A program made the translations under genes and the position numbers. From the NCBI GenBank assembly GCA_938020505.1, contig CALIHR010000026.1, forward strand, positions 1-64,000: 64,000 bases of DNA, read 5' to 3'. Shown here piece after piece: positions 1 through 7,467 of this stretch. Within the stretch, counting starts at the first letter, position 1. Each line of letters starts with the position of its first letter. The notes beneath the pieces were generated by a model. It did not search any database. It was not told the origin of the DNA and worked only from the letters and a program-made list of their open reading frames with translations. Source of the stretch: an uncultured Actinobaculum sp. Its GTDB lineage: Bacteria; Actinomycetota; Actinomycetes; Actinomycetales; Actinomycetaceae.

Positions 1-106
1 ACGTGGAAACAGAGTTCCTCGTCCACCCCCGCCCGGGAAATGCAGTGATTTCATCTTTATCGCTGAGATCGGAGCGAGGAGGATCGAGTCGCCCGTAGAC
101 GGACAA

Positions 107-832
107 TTACACGTTTCTTTTCGGGGATCGGTGTCGTTTCCTGCGCTTTGTCGCAGCGGCGATTACAGCGCTCGCTGCAACGGCAGCTGCTCCAATGGCG
201 CCCCATCCCCACATAGGGAATCCGTCATTGTCGTTTTTCGAAGTTGCAGTATCCGATTTTTTGCCAGAGGCGGCAGTAGACGCAGGAGAGGGCGAAGTGC
301 TTCCCTCCTTCTCAGAAGTGATGGAAACGCCTTTCGAAAGATAATCAAAGTTATTGATAATCACTTTATTGCCCTCAATTTTTCCTATGTTCGTTTTAGT
401 TACCTTAGAAGGCATTTGAATTGTCAACTTCATATTTATCCCTTCATATGTTTGTTTAATCTCTTTCTTTGATTTAGGTATCGTAAATCCATAAGAATTC
501 CCATTGTCAACTAGTTTGCTTTCTTTTTCCAAGGGTTTGTCTGATGTGAACTTACATGTAAGGGGGCCTCCGGGAGAGGTTATGTCCTCCATTTTAGTGC
601 CCTCCCCGTGCGCAAAACTGCCGATTTCAGAAAGGTAATTTTTTAGATTCTCGCATGTTCTGCCAACTGAGGCCATTTGTCCGTTGTCGTCTTCGAAAAT
701 AAGGACTTCCTTGGTCTTGCCGTCAGCATGCACCTCTATGGTTGCGTCCATGCGGCATCCTGCGAGGATGAAAGCTGTTAGAGCCAAGAAAGTGTACAGA
801 ATATTTGGTTTTGTCCTTGAGTGGGTGGTCAT
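107..832 (-). CDS. LppM-like lipoprotein, copy A
   Basis: Predicted surface lipoprotein of 241 residues. The N-terminus has a basic stretch, a hydrophobic core and a lipobox (LAGC), so it should be lipidated and anchored outside the membrane. The mature part is a soluble LppM-type domain beginning near MDATIEVHADGKTKEV. It is followed by a Ser/Thr/Pro-rich linker, one C-terminal membrane segment (about residues 212-232) and an Arg/Lys tail. The start at 832 is chosen because GGGAGA lies just upstream and the signal peptide begins there; a longer frame runs to 988 but has no signal-like N-terminus. It is the most distal of three tandem paralogues. LppM (Mycobacterium Rv2171 family) is a known surface lipoprotein family; the role here is unknown. 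DNA is visibly more AT-rich than the rest of the window. Confidence 0.8.
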   Translation of the reverse strand: MTTHSRTKPNILYTFLALTAFILAGCRMDATIEVHADGKTKEVLIFEDDNGQMASVGRTCENLKNYLSEIGSFAHGEGTKMEDITSPGGPLTCKFTSDKPLEKESKLVDNGNSYGFTIPKSKKEIKQTYEGINMKLTIQMPSKVTKTNIGKIEGNKVIINNFDYLSKGVSITSEKEGSTSPSPASTAASGKKSDTATSKNDNDGFPMWGWGAIGAAAVAASAVIAAATKRRKRHRSPKRNV

Positions 833-952
833 GTTGAGTCTCCCTGCGCTCTCTCGAGAAACGGCAATGTCTCGAGAAACGGTAATCGCCTGAAACGGCC
901 GAACGAGATCAGGATAGCCTCTCAGGCCCCCAACCTGCTCGATTCGACCGCC

Positions 953-967
953 AAGTGGAATCCACTT
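953..967. promoter_or_regulatory. Perfect palindrome upstream of lipoprotein A
   Basis: AAGTGGA-A-TCCACTT, a perfect 15-base inverted repeat about 120 bases upstream of copy A. The equivalent places upstream of copy B (2046-2060) and copy C (about 3147-3161) carry decayed versions. It may be an operator; this is inference from symmetry and position only. Confidence 0.35.
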
Positions 968-1013
968 AGACGCCTTGTTTTCGATCACTGTGGGCGGGAG
1001 CTTTGTTTTTGCC

Positions 1014-1179
1014 GTTTCCCAAGTGCGCCAACTGTATTGGTGCTGCTTTATGTTACTTCATTTTGTTTGTCCTGACCGCTAGGCGAGCGTAAACAGGGGC
1101 GGAGCAAATCGGAATGCTGCTGCAGCGCTGCTCAGAATGTTCGGCGTGCCTGTTTCCACCGCGGCTTCTGTCGAAGTGC
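1014..1179. repeat. 166-base direct repeat, copy 1
   Basis: This segment recurs at 2103-2268, offset 1089 bases, with only about three differences seen by eye. It lies 3' of a lipoprotein gene's upstream region in both places, showing that gene and spacer were duplicated together. Confidence 0.9.
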
Positions 1180-1238
1180 TTAAGTCGCCGGCGCTACTAA
1201 CAAGTGTTCTGCTAGCGCTTTAGTTTGTGGGTGGGTTG

Positions 1239-1949
1239 TTAGAAGCTTCGGTGGTGTCGTTTCTTGTGTCTTGTCGAAACGGCGATTAGAGCGCCCGCGG
1301 CAACAAGGGTTGCGCCGATGGCGCCCCATCCCCATGCCGGCAATCCCCCGCTGTCGTTTTTCGACGTCGCAGCATTTGGTTTTTTGCCAGTAACGTCAGG
1401 AGACGCGGAAGCAGACGAGGTGCTTCCCCCCTTCTTGGAAGTGATGGAAATGCCTGTAGAGAGATAATCAAAGGTATTGATGATTACTTTATTGCCTTCA
1501 ATTATTCCTATATTTGTTTTAATTACTTTAGAAGGCATCTGAATCGTTAGCTTTATACTTATTCCTTCATATGTTTGTGTGGCCTCTTTTGGCGATTTTG
1601 GTACGTTTAAGATGTAATTGTCGCCGTTATCGATTAGCTTGTTTCGCATCTCCAAAGGCTTATCTGATGTGAGCTTACACGTGAGGGGTCCTCCGGGAGA
1701 GGTTATGTCCTCCATTTTGGCGCCCTTCGCAAAACTCATAGCTCCGGGGAGGACTTTCTTTAGATTCTCGCACGTTCTGCCAACTGAGGCCATCTGCCCG
1801 TTGTCGTCTTCGAAAATGAGGACTTCCTTGGTTTTACCGTCAGCATGCACCTCTATGGTTGCTTCCATGCGGCATCCCGTGAGAATGAAAGCTGATAGAG
1901 CCAAGAAAGCATAGAGAACATTTGACTTTTTCTTTGAACGGGTGGTCAT
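1239..1949 (-). CDS. LppM-like lipoprotein, copy B
   Basis: Paralogue of 236 residues with the same plan as copy A: basic N-terminus, lipobox LTGC, LppM-like extracellular domain, Ser/Ala-rich linker, one C-terminal membrane helix and a His/Arg/Lys tail. ATG at 1949 is preceded by AAGGAG at good spacing. The first 60 residues (through the EVLIFEDDNGQMASVGRTCENLK segment) are almost identical to copies A and C, while the middle differs more, for example a shortened stretch after the LKKVLPGAMSF region. This mosaic suggests recent duplication with gene conversion. Function unknown; membrane or wall-associated by its anchors. Confidence 0.8.
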   Translation of the reverse strand: MTTRSKKKSNVLYAFLALSAFILTGCRMEATIEVHADGKTKEVLIFEDDNGQMASVGRTCENLKKVLPGAMSFAKGAKMEDITSPGGPLTCKLTSDKPLEMRNKLIDNGDNYILNVPKSPKEATQTYEGISIKLTIQMPSKVIKTNIGIIEGNKVIINTFDYLSTGISITSKKGGSTSSASASPDVTGKKPNAATSKNDSGGLPAWGWGAIGATLVAAGALIAVSTRHKKRHHRSF

Positions 1950-2330
1950 GTTGAGTCTCCTTGTATCCTCGAGAACAATCGCCTAGAACGGCCGGACAGG
2001 ATCAGGATAGTCTTTCAAGCTCCCACTCTACTCGATCCGACCGCCAAGCGGTATCCACTTAACGGCTATGGTTTCGAGTACGAAGAGCGAGCGCTTCTTG
2101 CTGTTTCCCAAGTGCGCCAACTGTATTGGTGCCGCTTTATGTTACTTCATTTTGTTTGTCCTGACCGCGAGGCGAGCGTAAACAGGGGCGGAGCAAATCA
2201 GAATGCTGCTGCAGCGCTGCTCAGAATGTTCGGCGTGCCTGTTTCCACCGCGGCTTCTGTCGAAGTGCCTAGACCGCTTGATTTGGATGAGACAACGAAA
2301 CTCCGGCCCGCGCGTCAGTTCAGGAAGCTG
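1950..2330. other. Spacer between lipoprotein copies B and C
   Basis: No supported gene. Positions 1950 to about 2060 are homologous to the region upstream of copies A and C; 2103-2268 is the second copy of the 166-base repeat. Confidence 0.6.
2103..2268. repeat. 166-base direct repeat, copy 2
   Basis: Near-identical to 1014-1179. Similarity stops abruptly at about 2269 on one side and becomes weaker before 2103, marking duplication borders. Confidence 0.9.
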
Positions 2331-3050
2331 TTAGTGGCTCTGAAAGTGGCGTTTCCTGCGCCTTGTCGTAGCGGCGATAACAGCGCTCGCCGCTGCAACG
2401 ACGGCTGCTCCAATGGTGCCCCATCCCCACATAGGGAATCCGTCATTGTCGTTTTTCGAAGTCGCAGTATCCGATTTTTTGCCAGAGGCGGCAGTAGGTG
2501 CAGGAAAGGGCGATGTGCTTCCCTCTTTCTCGGAAGTGATAGAAATGCCTGTAGAGAGATAGTCAAAGTTATTGATAATTACTTTATTGCCCTCAATTTT
2601 TCCTATGTTTGTTTTAGTTACTTTAGAGGGCATTTGAATCGTTAGCTTTATCCTTATTCCTTCGTATGTTTCTGTAGCTTCCATCGGCGATTTAGGTATG
2701 GCAAAGGTGTAATGGTCACCGTTGTCAACTAGTCCATCTCCCTTGTTTAAAGGCTTGTCTGATGCGAACTTACATGTGAGGGGGCCTCCGGGAGAGGTTA
2801 TGTCCTCCATTTTAGTGCCCTCCCCGTGCGCAAAACTTCCGATTTTAGGGAGGACGTTCTTTAAGTTCTCGCATGTCCTGCCAATTGAGGCCATCTGTCC
2901 ATTGTCGTCTTCGAAAATGAGGACTTCTTTGGTCTTGCCGTTAGCATGCACCTCTATGGTTGCTTCCATGCGGCATCCCGTGAGAATGAAAGCTGATAGA
3001 GCCAAGAAAGCATAGAGAACATTTGACTTTTTCTTTGAACGGGTGGTCAT
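2331..3050 (-). CDS. LppM-like lipoprotein, copy C
   Basis: Third paralogue, 239 residues, upstream-most of the minus-strand array. It has the same lipobox (LTGC), LppM-like domain, linker (close to copy A's, including the GKKSDTATSKNDNDGFPMWG stretch) and C-terminal helix with Arg/Lys tail. The N-terminal third matches copy B while the C-terminal third matches copy A, so copy C looks like the parent of both or a product of conversion. ATG at 3050 is preceded by GGGAGA. Each of the three genes has its own conserved upstream region, so they may be transcribed separately or together. Confidence 0.8.
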   Translation of the reverse strand: MTTRSKKKSNVLYAFLALSAFILTGCRMEATIEVHANGKTKEVLIFEDDNGQMASIGRTCENLKNVLPKIGSFAHGEGTKMEDITSPGGPLTCKFASDKPLNKGDGLVDNGDHYTFAIPKSPMEATETYEGIRIKLTIQMPSKVTKTNIGKIEGNKVIINNFDYLSTGISITSEKEGSTSPFPAPTAASGKKSDTATSKNDNDGFPMWGWGTIGAAVVAAASAVIAATTRRRKRHFQSH

Positions 3051-3408
3051 GTTGAGTCTCCCTGTGTCCTCGAGAACAATCGCCTAGAACGGTCGGACAG
3101 GATCAGGATAGCCTCTCAGGCCCCCGACCTGCTCGATTCGACCGCCAACCGGAATTCATTTAGACAACTGCAGTTTTTCAGCAGGGTGCGTACAGTTTTC
3201 CAGCAAGGTGTGCGGGCGCGGCTGCGCGTCGACCGTGTTCACGCCGAGTCGCCTACGGGGTGTGAAACCCGTGACGTTCGGAACGGTTTACCGGCGGTCA
3301 GCCGCGGCTCGGGCGCTTAGCTGGGGAGAATTGCTCTCTTGTCCCTCCATTGCCGGGTGTTAAGGTTGTCCAACGTATTGCGGCGATTTCACCGGCGGAA
3401 AGGACAAC
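3051..3408. other. Intergenic region between divergent lipoprotein C and dedA
   Basis: The first ~115 bases are the conserved upstream segment of the lipoprotein array. Beyond about 3165 the sequence is unrelated to the other spacers and returns to high GC. It should hold the dedA promoter, but no clear -35/-10 pair was recognised. Confidence 0.4.
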
Positions 3409-4317
3409 GTGGATCTATTTCACTCCATCGAGAGCTGGGTCTTGGATTTTGGGCCCTCGTTGTGGACCCTGTTCTTTCTGTTCGTCTTCTGCGTGATCGA
3501 CGGCTTCCTCCCAATTCTCCCGTCGGAGACCCTGATCATCGCGCTGGGCGCCCTCATCGTTCAGGGGAACGGCCCCAACGTTTACCTGCTCATCCTCACC
3601 GGAGCGTTGGGAGCGATCCTCGGCGATCAGCTCGCGTTCGGCATCGGACACAGATACAACGTCGAGCGCATTCGCTTCCTGCGCGAAGGGAAGGGGCAGG
3701 TTGCCGTCCGCTTCGCCCGGAAGGGCCTTGTTAGGCGAGGCCCCCTCTACATCATCGCTGCCCGCTTCATCCCGATCGGCAGGGTCGCCGTCAATCTTAT
3801 CGCCGGAGCGACTGGATATCCGCGCCATAAGTTCATCCCCCTGACGCTCATCTCCGGGCCGATCTGGTCAACATACTCTGCGCTCATCGGCATCGTCTCC
3901 GGGCATGTCTTCAACGGACACCCCATTCTGTCCATGCTCGTGGGCGTGAGCGGCGGAATCGCCTTGGGCGCCGTCATCAACATCATCATCGAGAGGACGA
4001 CGTCGGGGCCTTCGACCCTCGAAGAGGTCTTCGGAGATGCGGCCCCGGTGCCGGGCGACGCACAAGACGGCGCCCAGGATGACGAGTCGAAAAGCGGCGA
4101 TCCGAAAGCCCGCGACGGCCAAGCCTCCGACGTTCGAGGTGGGGCGCGTGAGGCAAGAGAGGAAGTCCGCGACGGCCAAACTCCAGACGCCCGAGATAGA
4201 GCACGTGACGCCAGAGACGGAACCCGTGAGGCAAGAGAGGAAGTCCGCGACGGCCAAGCCGGAGCGTGCGACGCCAGAGATGAAAAGGGTGAAGCGGAAA
4301 ACGCTGAGATGAAGTAG
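3409..4317 (+). CDS. DedA-family membrane protein with charged tail
   Basis: Integral membrane protein of the DedA/VTT family (302 residues), a family implicated in lipid-carrier and phospholipid flipping and membrane homeostasis. The conserved acidic segment (FCVIDGFLPILPSETLII) and the Arg-containing motif RFIPIGRVAVNLIAGATG are present; several hydrophobic helices span about residues 15-200. GTG start at 3409 is preceded by GAAAGGACAAC. The last ~90 residues are unlike usual DedA proteins: a highly charged Asp/Arg/Glu/Ala tail with an in-frame repeat containing REAREEVRDGQ. The tail should be cytosolic. The gene stands alone, convergent with coaA. Confidence 0.85.
   Translation: MDLFHSIESWVLDFGPSLWTLFFLFVFCVIDGFLPILPSETLIIALGALIVQGNGPNVYLLILTGALGAILGDQLAFGIGHRYNVERIRFLREGKGQVAVRFARKGLVRRGPLYIIAARFIPIGRVAVNLIAGATGYPRHKFIPLTLISGPIWSTYSALIGIVSGHVFNGHPILSMLVGVSGGIALGAVINIIIERTTSGPSTLEEVFGDAAPVPGDAQDGAQDDESKSGDPKARDGQASDVRGGAREAREEVRDGQTPDARDRARDARDGTREAREEVRDGQAGACDARDEKGEAENAEMK
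4148..4257 (+). repeat. In-frame 32-base direct repeat in DedA tail
   Basis: A 32-base segment at 4148-4179 recurs exactly at 4226-4257, offset 78 bases (26 codons), so gain or loss of a unit keeps the reading frame. Confidence 0.85.
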
Positions 4318-4340
4318 GTTGCGCCGGTCCGAGCTGACTG

Positions 4341-4411
4341 CGTCGGTTGAAGCAGGCTGATAACGGGCCTCGCAGGCTGAAACAGGCCGCGTCGGTTGAG
4401 ACAGGCCGCGC
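4341..4411. repeat. Short degenerate repeats between dedA and coaA
   Basis: CGTCGGTTGA occurs at 4341 and 4390, with interspersed GCAGGCTGA/ACAGGCCGCG segments. It lies between convergent genes; no terminator-like hairpin with a T-run was found. Confidence 0.5.
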
Positions 4412-4414
4412 CGA

Positions 4415-5386
4415 TCACAGTTTTCTGATGACGACGTTCTCAATCACGTGGTTCGCGCCCTTGCGCAAGACGATGTGGGCCCGCGAGCGGGTCGGCGCGA
4501 TGTTCTCCAGGAGGTTCGGCAGGTTGATTGTGCGCCAGATGTATTCGCCGCGTTCGCGCAGCTCTTCCTCGCTCATCGTCGCGAACTGTTGAAAGTAAGA
4601 CTCGGGCTGGTTGAAGGCCACCTCGCGGAGTTTGAAAAGCCTTTCGATGTACCACTGCTCGATGTGCGTGGCTTCGGCGTCGACGTAGATCGAGACGTCG
4701 AAGAAATCTGAAACGGCCTGCAGATCGCGCCCGCTTCCGTCGGTCTTGGCCGGTTGGAGCACGTTGAGGCCTTCGAGAATGAGAATGTCCGGCCGGTTGA
4801 CCTCGATCGAGGCGCCGGGGACGATGTCGTAGATGATGTGGTCGTACACGGGGGCGCGCACGGCGCTCCGGCCCGCCTTCACGGCTTTGAGGAAATCGAT
4901 GAGGGCTTGGCGGTTGTATGATTCGGGGAATCCCTTGCGCTCCATGAGGCCGCGTTCTTCCAACACCGCGTTGGGGTAGAGAAATCCGTCGGTCGTCACC
5001 AGTTCGACGCGCGGGGTTGCCGGCCAGCGCCGCAGCAGCTCGCGCAGCAGGCGCGCAGTCGTCGACTTCCCGACCGCCACCGATCCCGCGATTCCGATGA
5101 CGAAAGGCGTGCGCTCCTCGCGCAGGCCGAGGAACTGCGACGTCTTTCCGTGGAGCGCGCCGACCTCGGCCGTGTACATCTGCAGCAGCGCCGACAGCGG
5201 GCGGTAGATGGCGTCGGCCTGCTCGAGGTCGATGGGATCGCCCAGGGCGGAAAGGCGGCGGATGTCCGACTGCGTCAGCGGAAGAGGAGTCGATTGCGCT
5301 AGCCTCGCCCACTCTTCGTAGGAGAAGTCGATCACGTGGGAGGCGGGCGGTGTGGCGCTCGGCCCGATGTGCGCGGGGGCGATCAT
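4415..5386 (-). CDS. coaA: Pantothenate kinase (type I)
   Basis: Cytosolic enzyme that phosphorylates pantothenate with ATP, the first and controlling step of coenzyme A synthesis. The 323-residue product carries the P-loop GSVAVGKS (residues 101-108) and the family hallmarks TDGFLYPNAVLEERGL and RKGFPESYN. Length fits the bacterial type I family. The frame is open to 5572, but the start at 5386 (MIAPAHIGPS) matches family length. It has no Shine-Dalgarno, but TACAAT lies 7 bases upstream, pointing to a leaderless message. It is convergent with dedA and divergent from glmS. Confidence 0.93.
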   Translation of the reverse strand: MIAPAHIGPSATPPASHVIDFSYEEWARLAQSTPLPLTQSDIRRLSALGDPIDLEQADAIYRPLSALLQMYTAEVGALHGKTSQFLGLREERTPFVIGIAGSVAVGKSTTARLLRELLRRWPATPRVELVTTDGFLYPNAVLEERGLMERKGFPESYNRQALIDFLKAVKAGRSAVRAPVYDHIIYDIVPGASIEVNRPDILILEGLNVLQPAKTDGSGRDLQAVSDFFDVSIYVDAEATHIEQWYIERLFKLREVAFNQPESYFQQFATMSEEELRERGEYIWRTINLPNLLENIAPTRSRAHIVLRKGANHVIENVVIRKL

Positions 5387-5393
5387 GGGCTCA

Positions 5394-5399
5394 ATTGTA
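5394..5399 (-). promoter_or_regulatory. -10 element of coaA (leaderless start)
   Basis: TACAAT on the minus strand ends 7 bases before the coaA ATG (5386). Transcription would start at or one base from the start codon. No good -35 hexamer was found. Confidence 0.5.
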
Positions 5400-5577
5400 A
5401 CGGCGTTCCCGCTGCCGCCGCGCACACGTCGTACATTCCGAAGCGCGAAGCGAAATATACCGAATGGGAGCCTTGCGCGAGGGTGCTTGGTTGGGCTGAG
5501 CCGGTTTGACGGGGGCGAGCATCGCCTCCTTGACGGCGGGTAACGATTCGCCTTTGGGAAAACGTAGAGCACCAGGC

Positions 5578-5607
5578 TTAAAACCCGGGCCCGAGTGTGG
5601 TTAGATT
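5578..5607 (+). promoter_or_regulatory. glmS promoter (leaderless)
   Basis: TAGATT at 5602-5607 ends exactly 6 bases before the glmS ATG (5614), placing +1 on the A of the start codon. A weak -35 (TTAAAA, 5578-5583) sits 18 bases upstream. There is no Shine-Dalgarno and no room for a glmS ribozyme leader. Confidence 0.5.
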
Positions 5608-5613
5608 ACTGCC

Positions 5614-7467
5614 ATGTGCGGAATCGTTGGATACGTCGGTCATGGTCCCGCGGGCTCCCGCCCGCTGGACGTCGTTCTCGAAGGCCTCGCCCGCTTGGAG
5701 TACCGGGGGTACGACAGCGCCGGCGTCGCCGTCGCCGGGCCCGAAGGGATGAGCGCGGTCAAAAGGGCCGGTCGGCTCGACAACCTCCGGGAGGCGCTTG
5801 CTCACAGTCCGCTGCCCGCAGGCACGGCCGCCATCGGCCACACCAGGTGGGCCACCCACGGCGGCCCCACGGATGAGAATGCGCATCCCCATGTCAGCTT
5901 CGACGGCGCCGTCGCCGTCGTCCACAACGGAATCATCGAAAACTACCCCGAACTGGCGCTCGAGCTCGACCGCCAGGGAATCTTTCGCCGGTCGGAGACC
6001 GACACGGAGATAGCCGCCCACCACCTCGCCCTCGAATACGCGAAGGACGGCGACCTTCTTGCGGCAATGTGCCGCTTGGCCTCGCGTCTGCAGGGTTCCT
6101 TCACCCTCGTGGGGATGGCCGGCGACTCCGAGGTCGTCGCAGCGCGCAGGAACTCGCCGCTCGTCGTCGGCCTGGGGGAGGGCGAGAACTTCCTGGGATC
6201 GGACGTGGCGGCGTTCGTCGGCTCGACGTCGGACGCGCTCGAACTCGGCCAGGACACGGCGGTCAGCATCACCGCCGACGAGGTCACGGTGGTCGACTTC
6301 GACGGCAAGCCCGCCGAAGGCAAGCGCTTCGAGGTCAATTGGGACCTCTCCGCCGCCGTGAAGGACGGGTACGAGACGTTCATGGACAAGGAGATCCACG
6401 AGCAGCCCAAGGCCGTGGCCGAGACGCTGCGCGGGCGCACGAGCCTCGACGGGCGCCTCCACCTCGACGAGCTTCGCATCGACGAGTCGGTTCTGCGCTC
6501 GGTGGACAAGATCATCGTCGTCGCCTGCGGAACCGCCGCGTACGCGGGGCACGTCGCAAAATACGCGATCGAGCACTGGTGCCGCGTGCCGGTCGAGGTC
6601 GAGCTGGCGCACGAATTCCGCTACCGGGACCCGGTCGTCAACGAAAAGACCCTCGTTGTGGCGATCTCGCAGTCGGGCGAGACGATGGACACCCTCATGG
6701 CCATTCGCCACGCCCGCGAGCAGGGCTCGAAGGTGCTCGCCATCGTCAACACCCACGGATCGACGATCGCGCGCGAATCCGACGCGGTTCTCTACACCCA
6801 CGCGGGGCCCGAGGTGGCCGTCGCCTCGACGAAGGCGTTCATCGCCCAGATCACCGCCTGCTACCTTTTAGGCCTCTACCTGTCCGAACTCCGAGGGAAC
6901 AAGTACGTCGACGAAGTCGCCACCTACCTGGACGAACTGGGCAAAATGCCCGGCCGCATCGAGGAGGTGCTGGCCGAAGAGGAGCAGGTCCGCACGCTCG
7001 CCCGTTCGATGGCCGACGTCACCTCGGTTCTCTTCCTCGGCCGCCACGTAGGATTCCCCGTCGCCCTCGAGGGCGCGCTCAAACTGAAAGAGCTGGCCTA
7101 CATCCACGCCGAGGGATTCGCGGCCGGCGAGCTCAAGCACGGCCCCATCGCCCTCATCGAAGAGGGGCTGCCGGTGTTCGTCATCGTGCCGACGCCGCGG
7201 CGCCCCCTCCTTCACTCCAAGGTCATCTCGAACCTTCAGGAGGTCAAGGCCCGCGGCGCCCGCGTCATCGTCATCGCGGAGGAAGGCGACGAGGAGGCCG
7301 CGAGCTACGCGACCCGCGTCTTCTGGGTGCCGCGGTCGACCCCCACGCTCATGATGCCTCTCGTGACGGTCGTGCCGTTGCAGATCTTCGCCTGCGAGCT
7401 GGCCTCGGTCAAGGGATACGACGTCGACAAGCCGCGCAACCTGGCGAAGTCCGTGACGGTCGAATGA
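5614..7467 (+). CDS. glmS: Glucosamine-6-phosphate synthase (isomerising)
   Basis: Makes glucosamine-6-phosphate from fructose-6-phosphate and glutamine, the entry to peptidoglycan amino sugars. The 617-residue protein starts MCGIVGYVG, so Cys2 is the N-terminal glutaminase nucleophile after Met removal. The glutaminase domain covers about residues 2-240. Two SIS isomerase domains follow (SQSGETMDT near residue 355; the second around residues 460-600), and it ends with the typical DKPRNLAKSVTVE terminus. It is the first gene of a compact operon: its stop overlaps the nnr start (ATGA). Linking amino-sugar supply to alr in one transcript fits cell-wall precursor production. Confidence 0.97.
   Translation: MCGIVGYVGHGPAGSRPLDVVLEGLARLEYRGYDSAGVAVAGPEGMSAVKRAGRLDNLREALAHSPLPAGTAAIGHTRWATHGGPTDENAHPHVSFDGAVAVVHNGIIENYPELALELDRQGIFRRSETDTEIAAHHLALEYAKDGDLLAAMCRLASRLQGSFTLVGMAGDSEVVAARRNSPLVVGLGEGENFLGSDVAAFVGSTSDALELGQDTAVSITADEVTVVDFDGKPAEGKRFEVNWDLSAAVKDGYETFMDKEIHEQPKAVAETLRGRTSLDGRLHLDELRIDESVLRSVDKIIVVACGTAAYAGHVAKYAIEHWCRVPVEVELAHEFRYRDPVVNEKTLVVAISQSGETMDTLMAIRHAREQGSKVLAIVNTHGSTIARESDAVLYTHAGPEVAVASTKAFIAQITACYLLGLYLSELRGNKYVDEVATYLDELGKMPGRIEEVLAEEEQVRTLARSMADVTSVLFLGRHVGFPVALEGALKLKELAYIHAEGFAAGELKHGPIALIEEGLPVFVIVPTPRRPLLHSKVISNLQEVKARGARVIVIAEEGDEEAASYATRVFWVPRSTPTLMMPLVTVVPLQIFACELASVKGYDVDKPRNLAKSVTVE

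Larger units (their letters stand above)
833..1238. other. Spacer between lipoprotein copies A and B
   Basis: No gene is supported here. The part next to copy A (833 to about 985) matches the upstream regions of copies B and C, so it probably carries the copy A promoter. It contains an 18-base duplication (852-869/870-887) absent from the other two copies. The left part contains the first copy of a 166-base repeat (1014-1179). Confidence 0.6.

Noticed and set aside
131..472. Plus-strand frame opposite lipoprotein A and similar ones opposite B and C
   Set aside because: They recur only because the lipoprotein genes are duplicated, and they have no start signals.
5387..5613. glmS ribozyme or riboswitch upstream of glmS
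   Set aside because: The -10 lies 6 bases from the ATG, so no RNA leader exists for one.
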